NCBI GenBank assembly: GCA_907163375.1
Contig: CAJQUW010005364.1
Location: 146,902 to 210,901, forward strand
Reading direction: 5' to 3'
Source: Prostheceraeus crozeri
Lineage: Eukaryota; Platyhelminthes; Polycladida; Euryleptidae
DNA: 64,000 nucleotides
The notes beneath the pieces were generated by a model. It did not search any database and was not told the origin of the DNA. It saw only the letters and a list, made by a program, of their open reading frames with translations. Positions 10,448 through 21,328 of this stretch are shown here, piece by piece. A program made the position numbers and the translations under genes. How positions within the stretch are numbered: the stretch's first letter is position 1; the number at the start of each line of letters is the position of its first letter.

Positions 10448-13400
10448 AGAGTAGGTATATTAGGTAGAGTGGCAACTCTGCATTTATTGAATCCCAAATG
10501 TGTACACACTTTCGATTTAATTAAATGAACTCAAGGGGAAATAGTTCGTAATTGTTACCAAATGTGAGATATTCAAATTTTTCCAGTTTTGAAGAAATTA
10601 TAACGGAATTGAGTGTTCATGATTGTAATGCAGAAGGAATGATGGTATTTTACAGATTCTCAGTGTCATGACAGCCTTGGAGATTTAATGTTTGTTAAAT
10701 TACCAATTCGATGAGTTCCTACTACTTTCATGCTGAACCTCAAGAGTATTTTCTTAGGCGTGATCATGTCACAGGCAACCTGCCACTGGCAGAGCAAAAT
10801 CACATAATCAAAGACATTGATTTCAATTAACTTTGAAAGATGTAAATGGGTCCACATCATTATTCAGATTCAAGAAATAAAGCATGAATTTAGTGAATCA
10901 TAAAAATATGCCGGTGAAAATTGATGTAAAAACTTGAAATTTCAGCCAAGAAAGCACGAATAATATCGCGATCTTTTCATGAAGACTTTCATTATTATAC
11001 AATTCATGAGATTTCCTTGATAATCAGCTTCATTTCCGATTAGTTAACCCTTATCCTCGCATCCCCTACATTTTGTATTAAAGCAAAATTTAAGATCAAA
11101 TAAAATTTTACTAATCAATGCTAGAACACTGGGATTATAGAATGATGAGCATAGGTTAGTATAGTTCATCTACCTACAAAATTTTGGTTCTAGTTGGTAT
11201 ATCCTAGAAAATATTCATAGATACTACCTCAACCTCGCATCCCCTACATTCTGTAGTGAGCCAAAAAGAAGATGAAATCATAAGAGTTTGACTATACTCT
11301 CAATCATAGACCACACACAATGTCTATGAACGCATTTAAAACTTAAAACGTTCAACTTATTCAAACTTGCTTGACTGCTATATATTCTGTCATAACGTCT
11401 ACTGCCACATTGTAATTCACAAATGATGAAGTTTTTGCAACTCTATGAGCCATCGAAAGTATTGAAATCATTTTCAGATCTAGCTTACTAGTACCGAAAA
11501 TAGTTTTACTCCCAGTAATTTACATTCTAAATATTGATACGAAAAACAACTCCCAGTAACCCTTCATGAAGATCTCACAGCAATCAATAGAATGCATGTA
11601 TAAATTCTAAGCTACCATAGATATTTCATTCAATTATGACAGTCAATTATCGCTTTTGCACCACCAGAAAGATCAACGTGATCGCCAATGAATTGAAGTG
11701 ACGACAGTGGAGACAAATTTAACGCATGGCATAGATATCTGCATTCAATAATTCATATTCTAGAAGTCATAAATGCAAGTCAAATTGCCAGTAACAATAT
11801 TCATCAATGAGACTGTCAATGACATGGAGTGATTACAATAGCGACACATTCAGCACATGGCCTAGAGATCTGACAAGCAATAGACTGTTGCTATAGAAGC
11901 TTGTGAGCCGGGGGGAACGCTGAACACTCAATGGCGTAATGCACTATTATAGACATGTAATGTTCTATGTTTGAGAGTTGAATCTCAATCAAATCGAATC
12001 GCAATATCACTTCCGCGTTTTCTGATTGGTTCGCTGACTGCTGCTGTTGAATACAGGTCATCGAACTACCAAGCCACATCACTTTGTAAACATGCCTCGA
12101 ACCACCCGTTACTCTGCTGCGCAAGCATTGAAGCTTATTTGGAATACAGATGAAGATTCAACTATCTCTAACGAGGAGGAGGAAGAAAATATTGCTCATG
12201 GCGCTGTAAATGAAGAAGACCAGGAAAATCTATTCGATGATGATCAAGATGGTGACGCAGCAACTGGCGACTCAGAAGTGGATGATTGTGATGAGGGGGA
12301 CATTCCTGTATTTGTAGATGACGGATCGGACTCTGACTCTGAAACGTTGGATGACGATACTGTTGATCAAGTTGTTGTAAATAACATCGCATATTCTCGC
12401 AACCCATTCCAATCACGTCGATGGAACCGAAATATCGTTGAACGACGCAATCAAATAGCTCATCCGCAGTCAGCTTTGGAAGCATTCAATCTGTTCTTAT
12501 CAGAAGGAATAATTCGTGAAGTTTTGCGTTTCACTAATAGGAAAGTAACAGATATTCGCCGCAGTGTTACCAGAATCACTGGTTATATGAATCACTTCAC
12601 TTATGAGATATGTGCGTGCCTGGGAATCCTTTTGCGCGCCGGGCTTGATCGAGACAATTTTACGAGCTTGCCTGAACTCTGGAATCCAAAGGAAGGTCGG
12701 CCTTTCTACAGGGCCGTGACGTCTTTGAACAGAATGCAGTTTTTTTTGAGGTGCATCCGATTCGACAACTTCAGAAATCGAGCTGAAAGACAGGTGGTGA
12801 ATCGGTTGGCGGCTATCAGTGACGTATGGGATCAATTTGTCAGTAATCTACGTCGACCCTACTCTCCTGGCGACACACTTGCTGTTGATGAGCTGCTCCT
12901 CGGCTATAGGGGTTGCATTCCCGGCCGGACCTACTTACCGTCTAAACCCGCCAAATACGGGCTAAAGATCTTTTGGTTAGCTGAATCCGTTACTTGCTAC
13001 GCTCTCAATGCGCAGATCTATTCAGGAAGACGCCCAGGTGAGCCTCCACACACGAACATTGGTCGAGATGTTGTTCTGGATCTCACCGAACCTTTCTATC
13101 GATCTGGTCAGGATATCGTTACCGACAACTATTTCACCTCCCAGCAACTGGGGCCTATTTCATAAAACACTGATAACTGATAAAATCAACTGATAAATCA
13201 GTAACCTATTTCATAAAACAACGGAGGCAGTTCAATATCTATGAACTGACAAAATCGTTGATATCATTCTGATAAAACCGAACTGATAGATCTCTCTTTC
13301 ATAAACAATCACTGACAGAACGCTAAAATAGAATTCCCTGCGAAAGTAGGTCAGATCAAGAAACGGTACTGATAAATCACATGACTGTTGTGTTAATCTT

Positions 13401-13509
13401 CTATCAATTGATGAAAATGTCAATTTCATAAACATTGAATCGACTGACAACTGTTAAATTTCACTGATAAAAGCGAGTAGAATTTTGTCAGTCACAGAGG
13501 CATGATAAA

Positions 13510-14547
13510 ATGAATTTGCTTGATATTATTGGGGAGTTTGAAAACCGCAGGCCGAGAATATTTTTGAACAGAGAGCATTTTGACACTGACTTCGACTTTC
13601 ATCAGCGTTTCAGAATGCAAGAGAGTACTTACGAAGCATTAGAGGAAGTTATCGGTCCTCTCCTCAAGCATGAGACAGAAAGGAACCATGCTCTTTCCCC
13701 AATGGAACAAATCTTAAGCTGCATTCGATTTTTTGCGACCAACAGCTTTTATCATGTGTTAAGGGATGCACACGGACCGTCAGAGTCGACAATTTGTCGC
13801 TGCGTTCAGAGAGTCACGTCCGCTGTAAACGACAATATGTTCAAAGAATATGTTCGATTCCCGTCGGACTGTAATAAGGTCAGACAGGACTTCTATGAAG
13901 TTGCAGGCATGCCTTCAGTCTGTGGAGTTGTTGATGGAACTCTGATCGACATTGAAAGACCGACGTTTCATGAGGAGCAGTTTGTGGATCGCCAAGGAAA
14001 TCACTCTCTCGATGTGATGCTAATCTGCGGCCCTAACAACGAATTTTTTTATTGCAATTCTTCTTGGCCGGGAAGCGTGAATGATGCCAGAGTTTTGCGC
14101 AATAGCAATATTTTCCGTGCATCAAATGAAAATTTTCGTTTTTTCCCTGGTGGTGTCATACTTGGAGACTATATATATCCCTGTCTTGACTGGCTAATTC
14201 CTCCCTTGCTGTGCAATCCCTCTGCAGATGTTGCCATTGAAAGCTTCAATCGCTCACATAGAAAGACCCGATGCATTATTGAGCGCAGCATCGGGATACT
14301 GAAGAATCGCTTCCCATGTTTGCGACAGAAGCTAAGTGTGAAGTCTGCTACGCTCGCTGCTGAGATTGTCAAGGCATGTGTAACATTGCACAATTTCTGT
14401 ATCGCAAAAGGCGATTCAATGGATCCTACGGATGCCATCTCAGAGCAGACATCAACATCGGCTGAAACATGGCTTTCGAGTGGACTCGAGTTTCAAGAGA
14501 GAACTGAGAGGAGAAGACAACTTGTTGATAATTTCAGACAACCATGA
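13510..14547 (+). CDS. Harbinger DDE transposase (HARBI1-like)
   Basis: The 345-residue open frame has the length of Harbinger nucleases. A helix-turn-helix-like region lies around residues 60-105 ('MEQILSCIRFFATNSF', 'SESTICRCVQRV'). The DDE core follows: 'GVVDGTLIDIERP' with D142, 'WPGSVNDARVLRNS' with D192, 'GDYIYP' at 219-224 in place of the usual GDsaYp, and 'IIERSIGILKNRFPCL' with E258. The chemistry is cut-and-paste at a 3-bp target. In this family it acts with the Myb-like partner encoded downstream on the opposite strand. No stop or frameshift is seen and all three acidic residues are present, so it could still be active. The start is the only upstream Met giving the family's normal N-terminus. 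It lies inside the piggyBac transposase gene. Confidence 0.93.
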   Translation: MNLLDIIGEFENRRPRIFLNREHFDTDFDFHQRFRMQESTYEALEEVIGPLLKHETERNHALSPMEQILSCIRFFATNSFYHVLRDAHGPSESTICRCVQRVTSAVNDNMFKEYVRFPSDCNKVRQDFYEVAGMPSVCGVVDGTLIDIERPTFHEEQFVDRQGNHSLDVMLICGPNNEFFYCNSSWPGSVNDARVLRNSNIFRASNENFRFFPGGVILGDYIYPCLDWLIPPLLCNPSADVAIESFNRSHRKTRCIIERSIGILKNRFPCLRQKLSVKSATLAAEIVKACVTLHNFCIAKGDSMDPTDAISEQTSTSAETWLSSGLEFQERTERRRQLVDNFRQP

Positions 14548-15180
14548 CTTGAGTGTTTGACCTTAAAACAATATAATATACTGTATATTACTGGAATTCA
14601 AGTTGCTTTGTTCATCGATTAAGAGATGGTTTTTAGAGTTATGTTTAGCACTGTGCAATTTACGGAAAACACAAAAAGATGTCCATGTATTTGAGCAAAA
14701 TTTTAATACAAATAAAATACAAAAAAATTCTCCTGAAATTCTCCTGAAATAATTACGAATTATGACAAAGTATTCATCAACAATTGAACCAATTGGATTT
14801 TCAATTCATTAAGTATTTATTCAAGAACTCAGATATAGCACGGGGTTTCACGGATATAACAATCAGCATTTCGTACCAGATAACTTTCATTCTGAAATTC
14901 ATTTGTATTATTCTTATGAGGTTTCAGAGATATAACAAACGATTAAAACTGCCTTCATAAATGATAACTGGAATGGGTTGTGCGGATGGAGGTTGGAGAA
15001 TTCATGCTTGCGAGTAGGTAGGTCTACTCTTGTTTCCTAATTTTGTTATGAAGCATTATAATGCACAATTTCTCAAATTATATTTCCTAAGACAATTTCG
15101 ATGAGGCATGTCAAAAACACTCTATTTGATAACAAATTATTTATTATAACAATGAAAATGAAAATGAAAATTCCAAATGA

Positions 15181-15753
15181 TCAGTCACTATCGGAGTCCG
15201 ACACTTGTCTCTTTAAGATCTTTATTTCGAGCCGTAATTTCTTGTTCTTTAGCCTCAAGTGCTCCAATAACAATTCATCTTTCTCCACTTCAACTGCTCT
15301 CTTTCCGGTTTTCCTCTTTGCTACACACTTCGTGATCTGTCCAGCTGAGACAACGTTGTCACTGGTGGTCGCTTGAAGTTGCACAACCTCAGTCTCTGTG
15401 ACTCGGAGACCTCGCATGATTGGGCTCTCCCTACCAATAATGGCAAGCACCATTTCGTCTGCTTCAGACAACTTCTTGTCGACACCCCCATCGCTGCCGG
15501 TTTGTCGACGGTTATCAACTTTTTTCATGGTTGATCCACGAATATTCCTCCACACCACGTCTCTCCAAACTTCACTTTCTTTCTTGATGCCATTCGATTC
15601 CATAACAGATTTTATTTCCTCCCAAGCCAATTTCTTCTTCCTTTTTCCTTCAGCGAAGTCATTGAAGCTGCCGAATAATATGTTGTTGCGACTCAGAATT
15701 TCTTTAAGAAGCAATAGTTTCTGTTCTGCGGATAACATGACGTTCAATATCAT
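15181..15753 (-). CDS. Harbinger Myb/SANT-like DNA-binding protein
   Basis: This 190-residue protein is convergent with the transposase. The first 80 residues look like a trihelix/Myb-SANT fold: 'LSAEQKLLLLKEIL', 'KKLAWEEIKSVMES', and a third segment 'SEVWRDVVWRNIRGSTMKKV' with evenly spaced Trp. A middle linker is followed by a charged coiled coil near residues 145-182 and an acidic Ser/Asp tail. PIF/Harbinger elements encode exactly such a second protein, which carries the transposase into the nucleus and to the subterminal repeats. The frame is uninterrupted. The ATG at 15751-15753 is the plausible start; a second Met five codons later is also possible. Confidence 0.85.
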   Translation of the reverse strand: MILNVMLSAEQKLLLLKEILSRNNILFGSFNDFAEGKRKKKLAWEEIKSVMESNGIKKESEVWRDVVWRNIRGSTMKKVDNRRQTGSDGGVDKKLSEADEMVLAIIGRESPIMRGLRVTETEVVQLQATTSDNVVSAGQITKCVAKRKTGKRAVEVEKDELLLEHLRLKNKKLRLEIKILKRQVSDSDSD

Positions 15754-17159
15754 TCATCAACAATAATTTTCTTGACCAAGCACTTCTTATAAAAGTCTGT
15801 TGTATCGCCAATCAGACAAAGGTTGCATAGCGACGATGCTGCATAATCAGACACAAATATAGGTCAAATGACGTGCAACAGACAAGCATTTTATCAGCTA
15901 TCTGTTACTTCTATCACTCGTTTATGAAATTGACATTCTATCAGTTGATAACTTACAACTGATAACTGTCAACTGATAACTGATAGCTGATAAAAGTTTT
16001 ATGAAATAGGCCCCTGGCTATGGACTCACTCTTTTGGGTACAATTCGATCGCATCGACGGGAAATACCGGCACACATGAAAACAGCTCAGCAGCGAGCTG
16101 TCCACTCAAGTATTTTTATTCATGATCATGAAAATAAGATCTTTTTAGTGTCATACATACGTAAAAAAGGCAAAAATGTTTTGATGTTGAGTTCCTCGCA
16201 CAGCGGAAACGGAATTGTACCGGAAATGAACAACAAGCCGCAATTGATTATGGATTACAACGTGGGAAAAGGAGCAGTAGACCAACTGGATGAAAACGTA
16301 GCCGAGTTCACATGCAAGAGAAAGACTGTCCGATGGCCGCTCTTGGTTTGGTATAACATGCTCGATGTTGCCGCATATAATGGATACTTACTCTGCAAGT
16401 TTGACAATAATGCAGTTGAAAGACGAAAATATTTGAAGGATCTAACCTACCAATTAGTGTACAATTTTGCGTGCCAACGGAATGCTAACAAAAATCTTCC
16501 ATCTGAAAGCAAACAAGCCGCTGAAATTCTTGGATTCAAAATCCTTAATCCTGCAGTCACTCCACTTAATGACCAAAGTGCTAAGGGTTGCTTTGTGTGC
16601 AAAAAAATACACGAAATAAATGCGATGCCTGTATGAGAGCAATTTGCCCAAATCATCGTGTGATAATAAAGTCTTCGAAGTGTCAGTACTGTTAGTCGTC
16701 CTCTACTATAATTCAATATTCACTCACAACTTCATTTCTAAATTGTCAATATGACCCTATGAGTTGTATATTAGTTCAATGATATGTAATTATGGCTTAT
16801 GACCTTTCGTTCTGTAACATTAAAAACATTTTAAAAGGATCAAATATGACTTTTACAGGTAACTACAAAATGTAGTGGATGCTAGGTTAAGGTATATTCA
16901 TTTCCGTGCGAGGATAAGGGTTAAGATGCTTATTAGCAACTATTCATTCCTTTTGATATCCGACTTGTTTCATACTACTTATTTAGGAGTCATCTCGGTA
17001 GTATGTAAATTGGCAAATTTTGACTTTTTTAAAACTGCTCAAATATTTTTGGACCACGGGAACGTAATCTACACAGGAAACTGAATCTTTTCATGTAAAA
17101 ATTCTCTCTGTATACACATACCTTTTAGGGTCGACACTCTACCTATATATCCCTACTCT

Positions 17160-18370
17160 AAGGACAAGTTAGTTGAGTGCTTTGGTGAAGGTCAGCATGC
17201 GCATCGTCCACATGGCTCGACGACAAGCGCCGTAGTTCCCATTCAGGATCATATTTCCACATCCCTTGACTCAAGAAGCACATTGACTATGCGTATGATA
17301 TGTCTGGATACTTCAAAGGCATTTGATCGATTGCGACATAATCGTTTATTGAATTTTCTATCATCGATGGGACTTAATTCTGGTTTTCTGAATTGGTTGT
17401 TGTCGTATCTCATCTCCCGATCTTTTCAGGTGAAAATTAATGGTAAATGTGGCTCCGTGGTTGATATACTCTCAGGAGCTCCGCAAGGCTCAGTTTTGGG
17501 ACACTACCTCTTCATTGCGTTTATGGGTTCATTTGATTTTAGTGCAGACCACATCAAATGTGTGAAATATGCCGATGAAGTGACAATAATGGGACTACTG
17601 AATCTCATGAACAGATTTTGTTGTCCTTATCAGACATTGTATTGAAGGTTCAAAATATGCTTTGAATATTTCTTGCTCCGCGTACATCATTGAAATATCC
17701 TGTTTAGGTTCCTTCTAATTTTGTCAGCGTTGATTTTGTTCGAATTCTTGATGTCACGTTTACAAATAGGCTAACGTGGAATTTGTATGTAAGTGACATT
17801 TTGAAGAAGGGGTTCGCCGTCTTTACCGGTACATCATCCGTTGTCTGCGTCAGACTTTGGGGAACCATGAACTAATTGTAATTTTCCATGCAATCATCAC
17901 TTCCTTATTTACTTTTGTATCACCGGTTTTTGGTCATCCTTCTAAAACCTTGACTGAAAAGACTGATCGTTTTTTTTCAGAAGATCACACCGTTTAATTT
18001 GTGGACGTGAGTGTGAATGTGGCAAGTCTGACCTGTTTTCGGACATGTTACTTCGAATTTGGTTGAATTTTTTGCATAACACTGTGAAGCTAACTCTTGT
18101 CATCTGCTACATAACTTTGTGCCAAGTCGCTTGAGAATCAGTGATCACTTTTCGATTCCTTTATCGCGTACTGCCAGACGATCAAACTCTTTTTACCCTT
18201 GGATTTGTGTGGAAGCAAATGAGTCTTTGTACAAAATTTAGCCAGCATTATTATTCTCTTACTGAATACTTTGTCACATTATCATCTACACGTACTTGAT
18301 TATTGCATTGAATGCTGTATTGATGATTTCCATTATTCTAAATATAAACACATCTCTCTCTCTCTCTCAG
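17160..18370 (+). pseudogene. LINE copy 3, 3' part (reverse transcriptase C-terminal half)
   Basis: The reverse transcriptase resumes with 'GEGQHAHRPHGSTTSAV', 'MICLDTSKAFDRLRHNRLLN' (motif A), 'LSGAPQGSVLG' and 'VKYADEVTIMG' (the YxDD block, here YADE, so a catalytic Asp is changed). Later frames give 'LDVTFTNRLTWNLYVSDILKK' and 'HHLLHNFVPSRLRISDHF' up to about 18240. The 3' UTR ends in AATATAAACACA followed by a (TC)n run at 18354-18369. Frame changes and the YADE block mark it as dead. Confidence 0.8.
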
Positions 18371-18374
18371 TGCA

Positions 18375-20012
18375 ATCACGAAATCCAACGCATCTGTTTC
18401 AACTTAAAACGGGACGGATTCATCCATGGCAGTAACCACTGAGCTCTCAATTTCTTCTTTCAATTCTGAGAATGCCCTTTCTGCGTCCGAAGAAATGCGA
18501 ATTGTCGTTGTGATGCGCAGAGGATCAATTTTGCTCGAAAAACTTTTGATCCACTTTGATTAATATGTCAAAAGACCAAGAGCATAGAGTAGGGATATGT
18601 AGAGTGTCGACTCAAAAAATATCTGTATACAGTGAAAATTTTTATATCAGAAGATTCAGTTTTCTGTGGAGATTACGTTCCCGTGGTCCAAAAAATTATT
18701 TATGCAGTTTTAAAAGAGTCAAAATTTGCCAATTTATATACTGCCGCAATGACTCTCCTATATAAGTAGTATGAAGCAAGTTAGATATCAAAATGAATGA
18801 ATATTTGTTAATAAGCATCCTAGCTAAGCGTAAATTAAACTGATTATCAAGGGAATATTATGATCCGTATCATAATGGAAGTCTTCATGAAAGAGTCTCA
18901 ATGTTATTCGTGCTTTCTTGGCTGAAATTTCAAGTTTTTACATCAATTTTCACCGGCATATTTTTATGATTCACTAAATTCATGCTTTATTTCTTGAATC
19001 TGAATAATGATGTGGACCCATTTACATCTTTCAAAGTTAATTGAAATCAATGTCTTTGATTATGTGATTTTGCTCTGCCAGTGGCAGGTTGCCTGTGACA
19101 TGATCACGCCTAAGAAAATACTCTTGAGGTTCAGCATGAAAGTAGTAGGAACTCATCGAATTGGTAATTTAACAAACATTAAATCTCCAAGGCTGTCATG
19201 ACACTGAGAATCTGTAAAATACCATCATTCCTTCTGCATTACAATCATGAACACTCAATTCCGTTATAGTTTCTTCAAAACTGCAAAAATTTGAATATCT
19301 CACATTTGGCAACAATGACCAACTGTATCGCCCACGAGTTCATTTGATAAAATCGAAAGTGTATACGCATTTGGGATTCAATAAATGCGGAGTTACCACT
19401 CTACCTAATATACCTACTGATGACCAAGAGAGTTCTCCGAAGGCTCTTCATTTTTCATGGAATCGGCGATTCATGCAGCGGTCGTAATTTCTGGTTCTCT
19501 ATCACATACCCGAGAATGCGTCGAAAAATTGCATTTCTTGTCATTGTAGGTTAAATTCCTTTGTTTGGCAATTTCCGGCTTGACCTTGCGGCAATTGGCT
19601 TTCAGTCGGAGGATAGATGTACAAAGAGTTCTGGAGGGTCGATCATCATTGGAGTTAGACCACAGATTAGGATAGGAGGCAAAGAACCATTTTACCTAAA
19701 AGTCAAGCTTTAATGTTGTTTTTGGAAGTCTTCCAGGTACCACGTCTGCGCAAAGACCGGGAAGAATTGAAAGCTTGAATGCTGGATGAGTCCTGTCACA
19801 ATCCATGACAGGGATTCCGACGCCATCAACACAGATTTTATTGCTGCAATTCGACGCAAGGATAATCGATCCGCAATTTTAGGATGAATGAAGCTTCTAC
19901 GAGTTTTGCTACCGCTATCGAAGATTCCTTCAATTTCGTTTCCATCAACTGACATTTTCTTTATTTTCATTTTTTTCATTATTGCATGTGATAAAGACAG
20001 GAACACCGGCAA
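18375..20012 (-). mobile_element. Ty3/Gypsy-type LTR retrotransposon fossil
   Basis: Read on the minus strand, 20012-19710 has a retropepsin-like segment ('FDSGSKTRRSFIHPKIADRL' then 'MASESL'). 19700-19440 has text typical of the region before and at the start of a Gypsy reverse transcriptase. 18573-18375 has the end of the RT and start of RNase H ('AFSELKEEIESSV', 'PFKLETDALDFVIA'). The element is broken and fragmentary, with several breaks, most of the RT missing and no LTRs seen. A MITE is inserted in it at 18583-19421. It is old. Confidence 0.65.
18583..19421. mobile_element. MITE-like TIR element, clean copy
   Basis: About 839 bp. The left end (AGAGTAGGGATATGTAGAG at 18586) equals the inverted right end of the element at 10448-17159, and the right end equals its inverted left end, so it is the same family in opposite orientation. 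The 9-mer GACCAAGAG flanks it at 18574-18582 and 19422-19430, separated from the inverted repeats by 3 bp. A 9-bp duplication would suit a Mutator-like family. There is no coding capacity. The site at about 18820-18840 corresponds to the piggyBac landing site but is empty. Confidence 0.85.
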
Positions 20013-21063
20013 GGGTGATGCTGATGTTGCAGATGTATAAAAATATCATTTAATCAACCTTCCGTTACAGCGCGTCGTGGTCACAAATTACCGTCCCGGA
20101 GCTACATATATAGTTATTATGGTGTACATATATTTTACGTGCATTAGTAAATTATAAAGATAGTTTGATCGTACAAATCCGAAAGACTTTCCTAATAATA
20201 CACATCCTACATCGAACATTCTCCTTCTGTATCCTACTTCATATCTAAATTGCTCATAGTCTGTATAGTTCTGATGCGCAAAAGTTGAAGCTATCTAAGG
20301 TTTCAAGTGCGAGAGAATGAAAAGTGGAATGAGGCTTTAGATTTTGATCAATTCCTTGATATTGATGTCAACTAAGAATGAATATTTTATTTTCAGATAG
20401 ATTTGAAGTACACACTCTTGAGTTCCTCGAGCCACAAACATTGCGGCAGGGCTTTGTGCACGCTCGTATCCGTAGCAATTGCTATTTTCCGAAACGTGGA
20501 TTTAAAGGATTTTCCGAAGTTTATAAAATAAATCCCTTAAGGTGGAACACCAATCAGCATCGCGGGTGGAAGACTGAATTTACTATGAAGAAAATTATAA
20601 ACTACATATTTTTTGAGAAAGGCACAAACCTTCTTCCATTCAAGTTTTCCTATTGGTACCCAGGTACCAGAAAAGAAATTTATGTGAATCTCACGAAACC
20701 TGTGTCATTACGTAAGTTGAAGCAAATTCCATGTTTTGTACACACCATCATTGCCTGACAAGTGATTAAAAAAAAACGCTTATCAAATGCGCTACAAATC
20801 CTTATCTATGAGACCACAAAATATCCTTGAAACACAAATAGCTTTTAAAAGCTTCCTGATAAAATCTTAATTAGAATCCTGATCAATACTTAACAAAAAT
20901 GTTTGAAAAGTCTGGTAGGAACAAAACGAAGGCCGAGGAAAATTAAATCAGTTATCTAGCTTATTTCTTGCAATAGTTCACACTATAAGTCACAAAGTCC
21001 TATTAAAAGGTACAGCATACTCCGTCCAATTTTTAAGTTATATATTCGTATGAAAAGGTACAT
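20013..21063. other. Intergenic stretch; one unrecognised open frame
   Basis: No known gene. One open frame of 126 codons at 20378-20758 on the plus strand is preceded by a splice-acceptor-like tract (TATTTTATTTTCAG ending at 20396). Its product is basic and aromatic ('CYFPKRGFKGFSEVYKINPLRW') with no family I recognise. It could be an exon of a host gene or transposon debris, and the evidence is thin. The remainder is AT-rich and featureless. Confidence 0.25.
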
Positions 21064-21325
21064 AAATAGCAGGCGTCCAACGCCTTCAAAAATTAGCAAA
21101 GCAACACAACTTTATAAGTAAGCCGACTTACTGCTGCTGTCCATGACTGTCGGCTCTAAACTGCCTCCATGGCCAAACACTTGACCCGCTGCTAAAATAG
21201 CAGGCGTCGAACGCCTTCAAAAATTAGCAAAGCAACACAACTTTATAAGTAAGCCGACTTATTGCTGCTGTCCATGACTGTCGGCTCTAAACTGCCTCCA
21301 TGGCCAAACACTTGACCCGCTGCTG
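21064..21325. repeat. 131-bp tandem duplication
   Basis: AAATAGCAGGCGTC begins at 21064 and again at 21195. The two 131-bp units are nearly identical: one C/G change in GCGTC(C/G)AACGCC and a few others. The unit contains the palindrome-like GGCGT(C)CAACGCC. The array lies directly against the left end of the Tc1-like element and has no coding potential. Confidence 0.85.
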
Positions 21326-21328
21326 CTA

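Larger units (their letters stand above)
13151..16013. mobile_element. PIF/Harbinger transposon, apparently intact
   Basis: 18-bp inverted ends GGGCCTATTTCATAAAAC are perfect at 13151-13168 and 15996-16013. The trinucleotide CTG is duplicated at 13148-13150 and 16014-16016, the 3-bp duplication expected for this superfamily. Subterminal ACTGATAA-like words are repeated many times at both ends (13171-13330 and 15940-15990) and are likely transposase or Myb-protein binding sites. Two convergent genes, a DDE transposase and a Myb/SANT-like protein, are both uninterrupted. The element looks complete. Confidence 0.92.
12092..16636 (+). pseudogene. piggyBac transposase, split by Harbinger
   Basis: The start ATG at 12092 gives an acidic, disordered N-terminus of about 100 residues (Asp/Glu runs), usual for piggyBac transposases. 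Next comes the catalytic core: 'TLAVDELLLGYRGCIPGRTY' with the first Asp, and 'DIVTDNYFTSQQL' with the second. The gene is then broken by Harbinger at 13151-16013. Beyond it, 'LTLLGTIRSHRREIP' and 'YNVGKGAVDQLDENVAEF' supply the third Asp, and the C-terminus has the Cys-containing end 'CFVCKKIHEINA' to 16636. Across the empty site the two halves are one frame apart, so a second lesion exists besides the insertion. The enzyme would excise and reinsert at TTAA. It is inactive here. Confidence 0.85.
11048..16920 (+). mobile_element. piggyBac-superfamily transposon, interrupted
   Basis: TTAA at 11044-11047 and 16921-16924 are the target duplication. The ends are perfect 14-bp inverted repeats CCCTTATCCTCGCA. 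Subterminal copies of the adjoining CTCGCATCCCCTACATT sequence recur at about 11233 and, inverted, at about 16867-16884. Without the Harbinger inside, it would be 3.0 kb, a normal piggyBac length. 11048-12091 is a long non-coding 5' region with no gene seen. Confidence 0.9.
10448..17159. mobile_element. TIR element (MITE family) carrying piggyBac
   Basis: The ends begin AGAGTAGGTATATTAGGTAG (10448) and, inverted, AGAGTAGGGATATATAGGTA (to 17159). Arms of roughly 590 bp (left) and 235 bp (right) match, in inverted orientation, the whole of a second copy at 18583-19421, which has no central piggyBac. The element itself codes for nothing visible. The frame of 64 codons within 10666-10860 recurs identically at 19007-19201 on the other strand only because the element is repeated, so I do not call it a gene. 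No clean target duplication is visible here. Confidence 0.8.

Noticed and set aside
10666-10860. 64-codon frame identical to one at 19007-19201
   Set aside because: The identity reflects the repeated TIR element, not a conserved protein.
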